From the NCBI RefSeq assembly GCF_040567655.1, contig NZ_JBEXAC010000001.1, positions 1,302,001-1,366,000 of the forward strand: a stretch of DNA of 64,000 nucleotides, read 5' to 3'. Made by a program: the position numbers and the translations under genes. The DNA comes from Chitinophaga sp. H8. GTDB taxonomy: Bacteria; Bacteroidota; Bacteroidia; Chitinophagales; Chitinophagaceae. Numbering within the stretch: position 1 is the first letter of the stretch; each line of letters starts with the position of its first letter. This document shows positions 19,167 through 28,130 of this stretch, piece by piece. The notes under the pieces were generated by a model that worked only from the letters and a program-made list of their open reading frames with translations, had not been told where the DNA came from and searched no databases.

Positions 19167-19892
19167 TTACAGTTCCCTGATCCAGATATTTCTGAAACTG
19201 ATAGGTGCGCTATCATCATTATGATCCTGCAATCCTATTGGTCCGTCTCCATGAGGAACAACCTGTGGAAAGCCTATATATGGTGTATTGCCCTGGATAA
19301 CCGTATTGTATTGCAGTAGTATCCCGTTCTGAATAACAGTTACGCCGGGAGGCGTACGATAGGTACCATCCTTCCTGAAAGTCGGTGCCGTATAGATAAC
19401 ATCATAAGTATTCCATTCACCCGGTTTATTCATTGCATTGACCAAAGGCGGGGTTTGTTTGTAGATACTCCCGGTTTGTCCATTTGCGTACGTTTCATTT
19501 TGATAACAGTCCAGTATCTGAACTTCATACATATCCTGTAAGAACAGCCCGCTGTTGCCTCTCAGCTGGCTTTTTCCTTCGATTCCCTTTGGAACGCGCC
19601 ATTCCAGATGTAATTGGAAATCCTTGAACCGCTGTTTGGTCCGGATATTACCGGTTCCCTTTTTTACAGTAAATACACCATCATGTACGGTCCATTCAGC
19701 AGATTTTCCTGCTGCGTTTTCCCATTTTGACAGGTTAGAGCCATCAAACAGGACAATGGCATCTGAAGGCGCTTTTATCAGCGTAGCTCCTGCATTGTAG
19801 GGAGTTACCACAGGAGGCTGGGGTAACCATTTTTCCGTCATCTCTGGCGTCATGGCAACTGGTTCAGGGTACGCTCCATTTCGAATAACCAT
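19167..19892 (-). CDS. DUF1080 (3-keto-disaccharide hydrolase) protein, signal peptide lost
   Basis: A 241-residue concanavalin-like DUF1080 domain ('AIVLFDGSNLSKWENAAGKSAEWTVHDGVFTV', 'GNSGLFLQDMYEVQILDCYQN', 'PIGLQDHNDDSAPISFRNIWIREL'). The family is normally exported and acts on keto-sugar glycosides. Here the coding region begins directly after a FecR stub: residues 10-35 correspond to the mature start of normal homologues ('PEPVAMTPEMTEKW'), and no signal peptide precedes it. The alternative start at Met 14 (19853) overlaps the stub's stop codon as ATGA. The product would stay in the cytoplasm, so the gene is probably no longer functional in its original role. See the adjoining pseudogene entry. 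Confidence 0.8.
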   Translation of the reverse strand: MVIRNGAYPEPVAMTPEMTEKWLPQPPVVTPYNAGATLIKAPSDAIVLFDGSNLSKWENAAGKSAEWTVHDGVFTVKKGTGNIRTKQRFKDFQLHLEWRVPKGIEGKSQLRGNSGLFLQDMYEVQILDCYQNETYANGQTGSIYKQTPPLVNAMNKPGEWNTYDVIYTAPTFRKDGTYRTPPGVTVIQNGILLQYNTVIQGNTPYIGFPQVVPHGDGPIGLQDHNDDSAPISFRNIWIREL

Positions 19893-19993
19893 TCTCCATT
19901 TGCCTCATCGGTAGCTATCCATTGGGCAACCAGCTCAATTTCTTCGGATGTACAATGCCCTGTCAGGAATCGTATCAGTAGTTGTTCATTCAT
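19850..19993 (-). pseudogene. FecR anti-sigma factor, N-terminal 47-codon remnant
   Basis: The frame begins ATG at 19993 and encodes 'MNEQLLIRFLTGHCTSEEIE' and on to 'NGEWLFEMERTLNQLP' before a TGA at 19850-19852. This is the typical sigma-binding N-terminus of FecR proteins in this phylum; the membrane span, the FecR domain and DUF4974 are missing. It sits 69 bases after the sigma gene, exactly where an intact fecR should be. The sequence changes from FecR to DUF1080 at about 19850-19870, which marks a deletion junction. The stub might still bind the sigma factor. Confidence 0.75.
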
Positions 19994-20062
19994 CCTTGTA
20001 AGCAATTGAATATAGAAGACACGGGTGGGAAGCAGTACTACTTAGTGAAAATTGAATTTTTT

Positions 20063-20647
20063 TTATTTTACATCTATGAACATTAAGAAAAGGAGCAGGA
20101 TGTCTTTCAGGTCTTTTCTCAGGAAGGTGATCGCCTGCCGGATATGGGCTTCGACCGTACGGTGTGAGATCCCCATGATCTCGGCTATTTCTTTATGTTT
20201 TAGCTCATCCCAGTAGCAGTACCGAAATACCTGGGCACATTTAGGGGGTAATTTGGCAATAGAAGCGTTGATAACCTCCCTCAGATCATTGTTGAAAACC
20301 CGTTTTAGCACCTCATTGGTATCCATATTCTTTTCGAGGAACGCCATGCGGGCCTCAGCTATCACCAGGCGCGATTCATACTCTTTCGCTGTCATCCGGT
20401 CCCTGAGATAATTTAAGCATCTGTTTTGCGTCCATTTGTACAGGTAAGACTGTATGTGGTTGATCTGAATTGTGGACCTCTTTTCAAAAAAAGCAGCAAA
20501 GACCTCTTGTACCAGGTCATGAGAAGTTGGCTCGTCCACAAAGCGGCAAGCAAAAGCTTTTAGTTTAGGATAGAATAAGGTGTAGAATTCACGGAAGGAT
20601 TCAGTATCCCCTTCTTTGACTTTTTCCAGATCTATTGTTGATAGCAT
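20063..20647 (-). CDS. ECF-type RNA polymerase sigma factor (partner locus deleted)
   Basis: A 194-residue FecI-like sigma factor. Region 2 is at about 15-80 ('DEPTSHDLVQEVFAAFFEKR') and region 4 at about 128-180 ('LPPKCAQVFRYCYWDELKHKEIAEIMGISHRTVEAHI'). All conserved helices are present, so the protein may still be active. Its normal partners (full FecR, SusC, SusD) are missing downstream, where only a FecR stub and a DUF1080 gene remain, so it is now either an orphan acting elsewhere or unregulated. Confidence 0.9.
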   Translation of the reverse strand: MLSTIDLEKVKEGDTESFREFYTLFYPKLKAFACRFVDEPTSHDLVQEVFAAFFEKRSTIQINHIQSYLYKWTQNRCLNYLRDRMTAKEYESRLVIAEARMAFLEKNMDTNEVLKRVFNNDLREVINASIAKLPPKCAQVFRYCYWDELKHKEIAEIMGISHRTVEAHIRQAITFLRKDLKDILLLFLMFIDVK

Positions 20648-21168
20648 AGCGCATTTCCCCAGGTTCTTATTAACGTAGCACTAGTACTTTCATCGTGAGT
20701 ACGATTGCGGGATCATAAAACGTGGCTCAAGCGTATAAAACGCTACACATGATTTTTGATCAGTTTACAATTAAGCGTTGCAAAGTATAAAATATTTGGA
20801 TGAAAGTAAAGGTATCATATTTTTTAAATTATGTTACGGTCGTATAAACCTGTAAAAAGCCTGATGGTGTTACATTGTCTGCGTGTATCGCAGGTATGTA
20901 CCATAGATATTATCACTTTTGTTTATATTGTTGACAGTGAAAACAGGTCACCGGTACTTATCAGACTTGATTACTTGTTGGGATTTTATTACTTTTGAAG
21001 CATGAGAATGACAGTAATGTTATAAAACCTACCCTGGCTTAATACTTAAGCAATGCACCATCTTATTAATGGTGTGAATAATATCATTTTACAATTTCCC
21101 ACTTATTTTTTATGCATCCTTTCGCAACAGGATTGTTGTGCTATGGATTTGATCCAAAAAAAGATTTT
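20648..21168. other. Long intergenic region between divergent genes
   Basis: About 520 bases, AT-rich, with no convincing frame. It carries the upstream regions of the sigma gene and of the dioxygenase gene. A short repeat of 'gcgtataaaacg' type words occurs near 20715-20750; otherwise nothing recognisable except the promoter listed separately. Confidence 0.4.
20967..20997 (+). promoter_or_regulatory. Candidate promoter of the phytanoyl-CoA dioxygenase-like gene
   Basis: TTG at 20967-20969 and TACTTTTG at 20990-20997 with a 20-base spacer fit the Bacteroidota -33/-7 pattern. Confidence 0.4.
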
Positions 21169-21951
21169 ATGCAGGAATTATTAAATAAAGAAGCGGTTGA
21201 ACAGTTTATTACAGACGGGTTTGTCCGGATTGACAATGTGTTTTCTCCAGCTATTGCAGGTGCTGTATTGGACATTTTATGGAAAGATATTCCTTTTGAA
21301 CGGTCAGCCCCTAATAGCTGGACAGCGCCAGTTGTCCGTCTTGGCATGTACACGCATCCTCCTTTTATTGATTCGGTTAACACGCCGGAGTTATATGCAG
21401 CGTTTAATCAATTGGTTGGTGCAGGTAAATGGATTCCATGTAGGAGTGTAGGAACATTTCCGGTAAGGTTTCCTTCCAGGGAGCTGCCTAATGACACGGG
21501 TAAACATGTAGATGCAAGCTTTCCCGGAGAGGACCCTTCTAATTTCTTTGAATGGCGCGTTAATATAAAGTCTAAAGGGCGTGCTTTGTTAATGTTGGTT
21601 TTATATTCAGATGTAACGGAGACTGATGCACCGACAATTATCTATAGGAAGTCGCATTTAGATGTAGCCAGACTTTTGCATGGGTCAGGGGATAGCGGGC
21701 TTTCCTTTATGGAGCTTGCAGGCAAGCTGGATGAGCTGCCCAAGCGTGATGCAGTACTGGCAGTTGGCCAGGCAGGAACTATTTACCTGTGTCACCCGTT
21801 TTTGGTACATGCTGCACAGGCACACAGGGGCCATACGCCTAAATTTATGGCACAGCCCCCTTTATTATTACGAAAGGAATTAACTATTGAAGGTGCGGCT
21901 GTTGATTATACACCTGTAGAGCAAGCTATCCGGTTGGCGTTGGACTATTAA
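21169..21951 (+). CDS. Phytanoyl-CoA dioxygenase family (Fe(II)/2-oxoglutarate) protein
   Basis: A 260-residue protein from the ATG at 21169 ('MQELLNKEAVEQFITDGFVRIDNVF', the usual PhyH opening); the frame is also open from an ATG at 21112. The iron ligands are visible as 'KHVDASF' (HxD) and the distal His in 'CHPFLVHAAQAHRG', with the following Arg as candidate 2-oxoglutarate anchor. Such enzymes hydroxylate small molecules, often in secondary metabolism or antibiotic modification. It is monocistronic; the 3' end has a terminator shared with the convergent gene. Confidence 0.78.
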   Translation: MQELLNKEAVEQFITDGFVRIDNVFSPAIAGAVLDILWKDIPFERSAPNSWTAPVVRLGMYTHPPFIDSVNTPELYAAFNQLVGAGKWIPCRSVGTFPVRFPSRELPNDTGKHVDASFPGEDPSNFFEWRVNIKSKGRALLMLVLYSDVTETDAPTIIYRKSHLDVARLLHGSGDSGLSFMELAGKLDELPKRDAVLAVGQAGTIYLCHPFLVHAAQAHRGHTPKFMAQPPLLLRKELTIEGAAVDYTPVEQAIRLALDY

Positions 21952-21973
21952 GCATGTCAGGCCAAATTACTAT

Positions 21974-22005
21974 GATCTTAGGCCCATTTGGGTCTAAGAT
22001 CTTTT
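21974..22005. terminator. Terminator shared by convergent genes
   Basis: Arms GATCTTAGGCCC and GGGTCTAAGATC pair with one G-U over a 4-base loop, followed by TTTT on the plus strand. The hairpin includes the stop codon of the convergent membrane-protein gene at 21994. Confidence 0.7.
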
Positions 22006-22509
22006 GTAGGATATGACTTCGTAAGTTCCCTTAAATAGTTTTTTCTGTTCCATGGTTTGCTTAAATACACCCTGGGTAATAATATCTCTTACGATCTCTT
22101 TCAGGATTTGGGGATTATTAAAGGGATGGACTTTAAACAGTATTTCATTTGCCTTTCCGTAGAGGGTGAGGGTATTTATTTTCTCGGCATTTAATACAGC
22201 TGAGGTAATGTCGTTGTAGGCGATGGATATTCCAGGTTGGCGTTTACGGGTGATCGTGAGCTGATTTTTATCTGTAGATATAGTTACTTTTGGATATATG
22301 AACTTTATCAGAAAGAAAATGGGGACTATATAGATAATACCTGCGAGGAAGCCAAGCCCTTTGATACTTCCAAAATTATTCACGGTATCGGCAAGATGGT
22401 CCACACCGCCGGAAATATACAAGGTGATAACAGCAGCAACTGCGAGGTATGCGAGGGCAAAGAGTATACCTTTTACGGGGTTGATTTCGCTATACTGATA
22501 AGTTTTCAT
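21994..22509 (-). CDS. Two-span membrane protein of unknown function with a C-terminal PH-like domain
   Basis: 171 residues. Two hydrophobic spans at about 13-32 ('GILFALAYLAVAAVITLYI') and 50-72 ('GLGFLAGIIYIVPIFFLIKFI') form an N-terminal hairpin; the remainder ('KVTISTDKNQLTITRKR..ISIAYNDITSAVL') is beta-rich and looks like the bacterial PH-like domains found in small membrane proteins. The domain assignment is inference from pattern only. No operon partner. Confidence 0.6.
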   Translation of the reverse strand: MKTYQYSEINPVKGILFALAYLAVAAVITLYISGGVDHLADTVNNFGSIKGLGFLAGIIYIVPIFFLIKFIYPKVTISTDKNQLTITRKRQPGISIAYNDITSAVLNAEKINTLTLYGKANEILFKVHPFNNPQILKEIVRDIITQGVFKQTMEQKKLFKGTYEVISYKRS

Positions 22510-22814
22510 AACCGGTGCTTGAAATTATGTTTGGGAGAATGGTGACAGTTGATGCCGCATCATCCATCAGACAAGTATAGGCTGTATGCCGGAAATACAA
22601 CAGGGAGATTGTTATTCGTGGCCCCTAAATCCATATCTGCGATGTTTTATCCCTTATCTGAAAGGAAGGAGGGGGAACAGCCCGGATTAATATCCGGGCT
22701 GTTATAAAAGAAATTTAATTATATATTTAATGGATAATCATTATAAAATCAGGCGATAAACGGAGAACTGTTTATATATTTATGCTTTTTTGCTTAGCTA
22801 AATTTACTTTATTG

Positions 22815-24728
22815 ATGAATGCAAGAACCGCATTGGCGGTTTTTTCGGTTTTGACACTGCTTTTTATTACCTCCTGTCAGGATAATGAAAAGCCCCGGAA
22901 AGATCAGGGCAATACCCCTGAGGTGATATCCGGGAAAGATTATTTGTCTCTGGTAATTTCCCTGGATACTTTATCATCTGTGGGATACAAAAAGGTTGTT
23001 TACAGAGAAGACAGCCTGCTCCGGTATGTCCCTGATAGTAATCATAACCCGTTTTATTATTATTTCCGGGCCAGGCGGTACCATTTGGAGAAGCAGCCGG
23101 ACATGGCAATGGAAGCGTATAAAAAGATGGCCGGAACAAAAGATAGCATTGAAATAGACTTGCTGAAGACCTACAGCATACTGGATAATACCACCGGCAG
23201 TGGCACATTGGTAGCAGGAACATTAATGCAATCTATATTGGCCGCCATGCAAAAAGCCGAGAATGCCCATAGCAAGCTGACTTATCGCTTTTATGATCTG
23301 ATGGCCAAAGCATATTATCAGAATGATAATGGAGCAGAATCATTGGAGTATGCGGAACGTTATTATAAAAATCACCCCTACAAATCTCATCCGGTAGTAA
23401 GACAACGGTACTACGATATTTCTTTTATGCTGGCTTCCAGGGCGGGGGATGATAGTAAGATGATATTATATAATGAAGAAGCACGTAATCTGGCCAAAAG
23501 TATCGGCGATAGTATGGCCATTGCCCGATCGTATGATAACCTGGCTCAGGTTTATGCGCGTCAACAGCGATTTGACAAAGCCGTTGAAAATAGCAGGATT
23601 TTCATTGAGTATTTGAAGAAAACCAATAGTCTGAAGGCATATGCATATAATAATTTAGCTACCAGCTTTGTCCGTAATAATCAGCTGGATTCCGCTATTC
23701 ACTATTATAAGGAAGCTATCGCTTTAGCCAAAAGGAATGCAGAAGGTAAAGAAGTACCTGGTTATTACAACGGACTTATAGAAGCCTATAAAAAGAAAGG
23801 GGCATATGCTGAAGCCATGGAAGCAGCTGATTATGCTTTTGCCCTGGAAATAAGAAATATTAAAGAGATAGAAGCGGTTAAAGTTGCAGAGATACAGGCA
23901 AAATATGAAACAGAGAAAAAAGACCGGAATATAGCAGAACTGAGTAGCCAGAATGTGTTGAACGAAAAGGTTATACGTCAGCAAAGATGGACAATGGGGC
24001 TGGCCTCCGTAATTTTCATTGGTATATTTTCATTCTTTTATATTATACACCGGCAATACCGGCTGAAAGAGAAAAACAAATTGCTGCAATCGGAGAACAG
24101 CCGCTTGAATATTGAGCAAAAACTATTGCAGGCACAACTAAATCCCCACTTCATATTTAACTCTATTGCAAATCTGCAGAGCCTTGTAGCTTCCGGTAAT
24201 ACGAAAGAATCTGTCCGCTATCTGTCAACGTTTTCCAGATTATTACGGAGTGTGCTGGAGCAAAGCAGGAAGGATTTTATCAGTCTGGAAGAAGAAGTGA
24301 CCTCCTTGAAGAACTACCTCCAGCTGCAGCAAATGCGATTTGAAGGAGTTTTTGATTACCAGGTAATAGTTGCGGATGGCCTCTGCGGAGATGATATCCT
24401 GATTCCCCCTATGTTAGTCCAGCCTTTTGTAGAAAACGCTATAGAGCATGGGTTTAGAAATATTCAACACAAAGGTATTTTAACGGTATCATTCAGTGCT
24501 GAAAACAATCAGTTGTTTATCCTGGTAGATGATAATGGTAAAGGTATTGTGAATAAGGAGGAGGGACAGCAAAAGAAGAGATCCCTTGCCGGAATTATCC
24601 TTAAGGAAAGACTGGAGGCACTTTTCAAATCCAGTGGGCAGGAAGCGAAGTTTGATGTTAAGAATAAAGAAGGCGACGGTACGCATGGGGTTACCGTGTG
24701 TATTGTAATACCGGAAATTAAGGACTAA
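22815..24728 (+). CDS. TPR-containing LytS/YehU-type sensor histidine kinase
   Basis: 637 residues from the ATG at 22815 (the frame is open from 22782). An N-terminal lipobox-like 'FITSC' suggests a lipid-anchored or membrane-proximal periplasmic part made of TPR helices (about 60-350), then a coiled coil, one membrane span at about 393-412 ('MGLASVIFIGIFSFFYII'), and a cytoplasmic His_kinase domain with 'QLNPHFIFNSIANLQ' (phospho-acceptor His about residue 445) and a HATPase_c domain ('PMLVQPFVENAIEHGFR', 'VDDNGKGI'). Kinases of this class normally pair with a LytTR response regulator, which is absent here. Confidence 0.88.
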   Translation: MNARTALAVFSVLTLLFITSCQDNEKPRKDQGNTPEVISGKDYLSLVISLDTLSSVGYKKVVYREDSLLRYVPDSNHNPFYYYFRARRYHLEKQPDMAMEAYKKMAGTKDSIEIDLLKTYSILDNTTGSGTLVAGTLMQSILAAMQKAENAHSKLTYRFYDLMAKAYYQNDNGAESLEYAERYYKNHPYKSHPVVRQRYYDISFMLASRAGDDSKMILYNEEARNLAKSIGDSMAIARSYDNLAQVYARQQRFDKAVENSRIFIEYLKKTNSLKAYAYNNLATSFVRNNQLDSAIHYYKEAIALAKRNAEGKEVPGYYNGLIEAYKKKGAYAEAMEAADYAFALEIRNIKEIEAVKVAEIQAKYETEKKDRNIAELSSQNVLNEKVIRQQRWTMGLASVIFIGIFSFFYIIHRQYRLKEKNKLLQSENSRLNIEQKLLQAQLNPHFIFNSIANLQSLVASGNTKESVRYLSTFSRLLRSVLEQSRKDFISLEEEVTSLKNYLQLQQMRFEGVFDYQVIVADGLCGDDILIPPMLVQPFVENAIEHGFRNIQHKGILTVSFSAENNQLFILVDDNGKGIVNKEEGQQKKRSLAGIILKERLEALFKSSGQEAKFDVKNKEGDGTHGVTVCIVIPEIKD

Positions 24729-24777
24729 CCCTCTGTATTCCTTAGGCAGGGGCAGGATCATTTATGGTTAGGTAGCT

Positions 24778-25374
24778 TTACCTGGTTTCCTTTTTACGTT
24801 TTTCGTATAATGCGACACATCTTTTTTCATAGTCAAAATATAGCCCATCATTAAAGTCTTCGATATTGGTTTCAGGAATAATCATCTCCGCATAGATGGT
24901 AGGCAATTTTCTGAGTTTCCCATTATGTACGTCATAAAAATTCCCTACATACTTATTGGTCAGCAGGTTGATGCTTGATTTACCACTACCGTTTCTTACT
25001 TTTTCTCCAAAGTCTGTATAACTAATATCATAATCAGTTCGCGTTATTCTTATCAGCTGTACTTTTTTAGTTTTAGGGTTATATTTAAATTCATTGATAA
25101 AGCCAGACCGGCCATAATCATTCCAGAATTCAAAACCATTTTTTGTTGGAGCCAGCATGTTGCCAAAGTTGAGGATCTGTATTTTCAGGCTTTCAACAGG
25201 TTTATATTTATTGGTAGATAGTATACAGAAGAGCTTGTCCAAATCGCTATCAATATAAATAGTATCTTTTTTAAGATCGCCATCCAGGTCTTTTACAATT
25301 TTTTGGACTGATTGCGCAAAAATTGTATGGATTGGTAGTATTACCAGAAATAAAAGTTTTACACGTAGTGTCAT
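24778..25374 (-). CDS. Secreted protein of unknown function
   Basis: 198 residues with a signal peptide ('VKLLFLVILPIHTIFAQ'). Directly after it, 'VQKIVKDLDGDLKKDTIYID' resembles the calcium-binding Asp-rich loop of FG-GAP/VCBS-type repeats ('DLDGDG..D'), and the rest is beta-rich. I recognise no family. It converges on the histidine kinase with 49 bases between stops. Confidence 0.55.
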   Translation of the reverse strand: MTLRVKLLFLVILPIHTIFAQSVQKIVKDLDGDLKKDTIYIDSDLDKLFCILSTNKYKPVESLKIQILNFGNMLAPTKNGFEFWNDYGRSGFINEFKYNPKTKKVQLIRITRTDYDISYTDFGEKVRNGSGKSSINLLTNKYVGNFYDVHNGKLRKLPTIYAEMIIPETNIEDFNDGLYFDYEKRCVALYEKRKKETR

Positions 25375-25454
25375 GATAAGTCCTTGTCGTTTTTTAGGAA
25401 GCAGCCACCTGGTATAGTTGTGGCATTTTAGTTCCGCTGTTTTGATTAAGCTGC

Positions 25455-25985
25455 TTACAATTCGCTTTTAGAAATTGGTATCTTTCTCTTTCTAAAACTT
25501 GTTATATCATCTGGAAAATTAAAGATTTTCAATGTATCAGCAGGTGCGTGAAGCTGTTGTTTCAGGATTTGAGGCTCCCCCAGAGGTACATGTTTTCCTT
25601 GTTGTTTTGCCCAGCCGTTGTAAAAAACAGGGTAATAACCAATGCTATCTGTTGGGGCATCAATCACCTGAATACACAAGTTTTTTCTTACAGGAGGGAG
25701 CCTGGTATTTTTCTTGTATTTTAAAAAGACAGTTACTGTAACAGCGTCGTAATAATAAGTACCTGTATATTGGTGGGTCCAATAGGCTCCGCCTGAGTAC
25801 CAATGCGTAGCATTAAAAGTATAATTACTGAAAAACTGCCAGATAGACCCGCTGCCAATTCCTTGTCCTTTCCCTGATTGGGTTAAGGTCCACTCTTCGT
25901 TATCTAAAGCAGTAAGGCTTTGTTGCTGTGCATTATTACGGCCATATAGCATTATTGAAAATAGCATGATAAGTAGCTGCTTCAT
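25455..25985 (-). CDS. Secreted protein of unknown function
   Basis: 176 residues from the ATG at 25985, which gives a good signal peptide ('KQLLIMLFSIMLYGRNNAQ'); the open frame extends further upstream without a better start. The mature part has a lipocalin-like opening ('LDNEEWTLTQSGKGQGIGSGSIWQFF', 'THQYTGTYYYDAVTVTVFLKY'), a pattern shared by small periplasmic proteins of this phylum. No partner gene; function unknown. Confidence 0.55.
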   Translation of the reverse strand: MKQLLIMLFSIMLYGRNNAQQQSLTALDNEEWTLTQSGKGQGIGSGSIWQFFSNYTFNATHWYSGGAYWTHQYTGTYYYDAVTVTVFLKYKKNTRLPPVRKNLCIQVIDAPTDSIGYYPVFYNGWAKQQGKHVPLGEPQILKQQLHAPADTLKIFNFPDDITSFRKRKIPISKSEL

Positions 25986-26174
25986 TTTACCAAGGTGTGT
26001 GCAACAAACAATGTCATAATAACCTTTTTGAAAAACGGTAATCATTTCAACTGATCGTTAAATTTAGGGGTTAATTGCCAAATGATCAAATGGTGGCGCC
26101 TGGTATTTTGCAGGGTAATTTATTTGTAATACTTTCAATTTAAGCTATTGTTAGCAGGTTTAAAAAATTGCAAT

Positions 26175-26564
26175 ATGAACCAGGAAATAAAAGCGTATAA
26201 TGATTCTTTGCCAGCTTCAGATAAGGCTATTGGCCAAAAGCTGGCACAGGAAATTGATAAGCATTTAGTGGGTGCAGAGAATAAAATATGGCACCGGCAT
26301 CCGGTTTGGTTTCTGAATGGCAATCCGATCGTTGGGTATAGTAAATTGAAAGACAGTGTACGCCTGTTGTTTTGGAGTGGCCAGTCTTTTGAGAAAGAGG
26401 GCTTACAACCCGAAGGCAGTTTCAAGGCGGCAGAGGTCCGCTATACAGATGTAAAGCAGATTGATACCGGTTTGTTAAAGCGCTGGTTGGAAAAATCCGC
26501 AAAGATCCAGTGGGATTATAAAAACATTGTTAAGCGTAAAGGTGTGCTGGAGCGGCTGCTCTAG
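26175..26564 (+). CDS. DUF1801 family protein
   Basis: 129 residues from the ATG at 26175. It shows the DUF1801 layout ('EIDKHLVGAENKIWHRHPVWFLNGNPIVGYSKLKDSVRLLFWSG') found in YdhG/iron-chaperone-like small proteins. Cytoplasmic; its biochemical role is not established. It is followed after 60 bases by the FAD oxidoreductase on the same strand. Confidence 0.75.
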   Translation: MNQEIKAYNDSLPASDKAIGQKLAQEIDKHLVGAENKIWHRHPVWFLNGNPIVGYSKLKDSVRLLFWSGQSFEKEGLQPEGSFKAAEVRYTDVKQIDTGLLKRWLEKSAKIQWDYKNIVKRKGVLERLL

Positions 26565-26624
26565 CACGAGGTGTATCTGATTAATAGTAGCCTGATCAGG
26601 AGATAACCATTATAAATTCAGTTT

Positions 26625-28112
26625 ATGGAAAAGATTATTGCTGATGACCCCCGTTATGCAGATCTTGCAGGAAAGCGGTTTAATAAACGTTTTACAGGAA
26701 AGCCGGAATATATCCGGTTGCCGCAGACTACGGAGGAAGTGATAGTAGCGGTGCAAGAGGCCGTAAGCAGTAAGCTGCGGTTGGTAGTACGTAGTGGTGG
26801 CCATTGCCTGGAAGGATTTGTTACAGATCCCGCTGTACAGGTAATTATAGATATGTCGCTGATGACCGGCATCAGTTATGATAGTGAAAGATTCGCTTTT
26901 ATGGTAGAAGCAGGTGCTACGGTAGGTGAAATGTACCGGAGGCTGTTCCTCGGCTGGGGCGTGGTGCTTCCCGCCGGAGAACATCCTGGCATTGGTATGG
27001 GAGGGCATGTATTGGGAGGTGCTTTCGGTTTCCTTTGCCGGGAATATGGGTTGGCTGCTGATTATCTTTATGGCATAGAGCTGGTGGCAGTTGATGCAGC
27101 CGGTAAGGCGCATAGTGTGATTGCCACCCGTGAAGCAACAGATCCTAACCGTGATCTTTGGTGGGCACATACCGGTGGGGGCGGCGGCAATTTTGGTATC
27201 GTTACCCGTTATTGGCTCCGGTCGCCTAACGTTACAGGAGCTGTTCCGGCAGAGACATTACCCAAAGCTCCGGTATCGATTACTACTTTCCGGGTATCAT
27301 GGGATTGGAAAGACTTTGATGAAACCTCTTTTTCCAGTCTTATGCGAAATTTTGGGGAGTGGGCGCAGCAGCATAGCGGGCCTGATTCGGCATATACACA
27401 ACTTTTCAGCCTGCTCTTTCTTAATCACCGTAATCTTGGCAAGTTGGAAATGAAAGGGCTTTCTACTGCCGGGAAAAAGGCCGTACAGCTGATCGATGAA
27501 CACCTGGCCGCTATTGCAGCTCCTATAGGGCTGCCTTATACGAAGCAGATAGAGGAAACACCCTGGCTGCGCTTTGCCTTGAATCCTTTTCCGGAGTTAT
27601 TTCAACCTGGTTTTGATAATGCGCAGGCTAAAGTGAAGGATGCGTTTTTCCGTAAGGCGTGTACTGAAAAACAGATCGCTACGGCCCATAAATACCTTAC
27701 TATGGCTATAAATGTGGGCGGAGGATTAGGAATGGCCACTTATGGAGGAAAGGTGAATACGGTACCGCCTGAAGCCACGGCCTCTGCCCAGCGGGATGCT
27801 ATTCTTGATGTAGCCTGTAATGCCGGGTGGGGGGATCCTCAGGGAGAAGCAGCTACGCTGGAATGGGTCCGTTCTTTTTATATGTCACTTTTTGAAGATA
27901 CCGGCGGTGTGCCGGTGCCCAATGCACAAACCGATGGCTGCATGATTAATCATCCCGATACAGATGTAGCTGATCCGGAATGGAACAAATCTGGTGTGCC
28001 GTGGTATACATTGTATTACAAAGAGAATTATCCCAGGTTGCAGCAGGTTAAAAGCAAATGGGATCCGTTGAATATATTCCATCATGCTTTGTCTATAAAG
28101 GCTGCTGATTAA
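26625..28112 (+). CDS. FAD-linked oxidoreductase, berberine-bridge-enzyme-like
   Basis: 495 residues of the vanillyl-alcohol-oxidase/BBE family. The FAD_binding_4 domain is at about 35-190, with 'VVRSGGHCLEGF', in which His is the usual covalent flavin ligand, and 'GMGGHVLGGAFGFLCREYGLAADYL'. The C-terminal BBE segment is 'YKENYPRLQQVKSKWDPLNIFHHALSI'. The second (Cys) flavin linkage of bicovalent members would fall in 'EHPGIGMGGH', where I see no Cys, so a monocovalent flavin is likely. No signal peptide. It oxidises an alcohol, sugar or alkaloid-like substrate using O2; the substrate is unknown. Confidence 0.85.
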   Translation: MEKIIADDPRYADLAGKRFNKRFTGKPEYIRLPQTTEEVIVAVQEAVSSKLRLVVRSGGHCLEGFVTDPAVQVIIDMSLMTGISYDSERFAFMVEAGATVGEMYRRLFLGWGVVLPAGEHPGIGMGGHVLGGAFGFLCREYGLAADYLYGIELVAVDAAGKAHSVIATREATDPNRDLWWAHTGGGGGNFGIVTRYWLRSPNVTGAVPAETLPKAPVSITTFRVSWDWKDFDETSFSSLMRNFGEWAQQHSGPDSAYTQLFSLLFLNHRNLGKLEMKGLSTAGKKAVQLIDEHLAAIAAPIGLPYTKQIEETPWLRFALNPFPELFQPGFDNAQAKVKDAFFRKACTEKQIATAHKYLTMAINVGGGLGMATYGGKVNTVPPEATASAQRDAILDVACNAGWGDPQGEAATLEWVRSFYMSLFEDTGGVPVPNAQTDGCMINHPDTDVADPEWNKSGVPWYTLYYKENYPRLQQVKSKWDPLNIFHHALSIKAAD

Positions 28113-28130
28113 TATTTCCTGGTTAAGCTG

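Noticed and set aside
26610..27170. 186-codon minus-strand frame
   Set aside because: Antisense to the FAD oxidoreductase; no start context or family.
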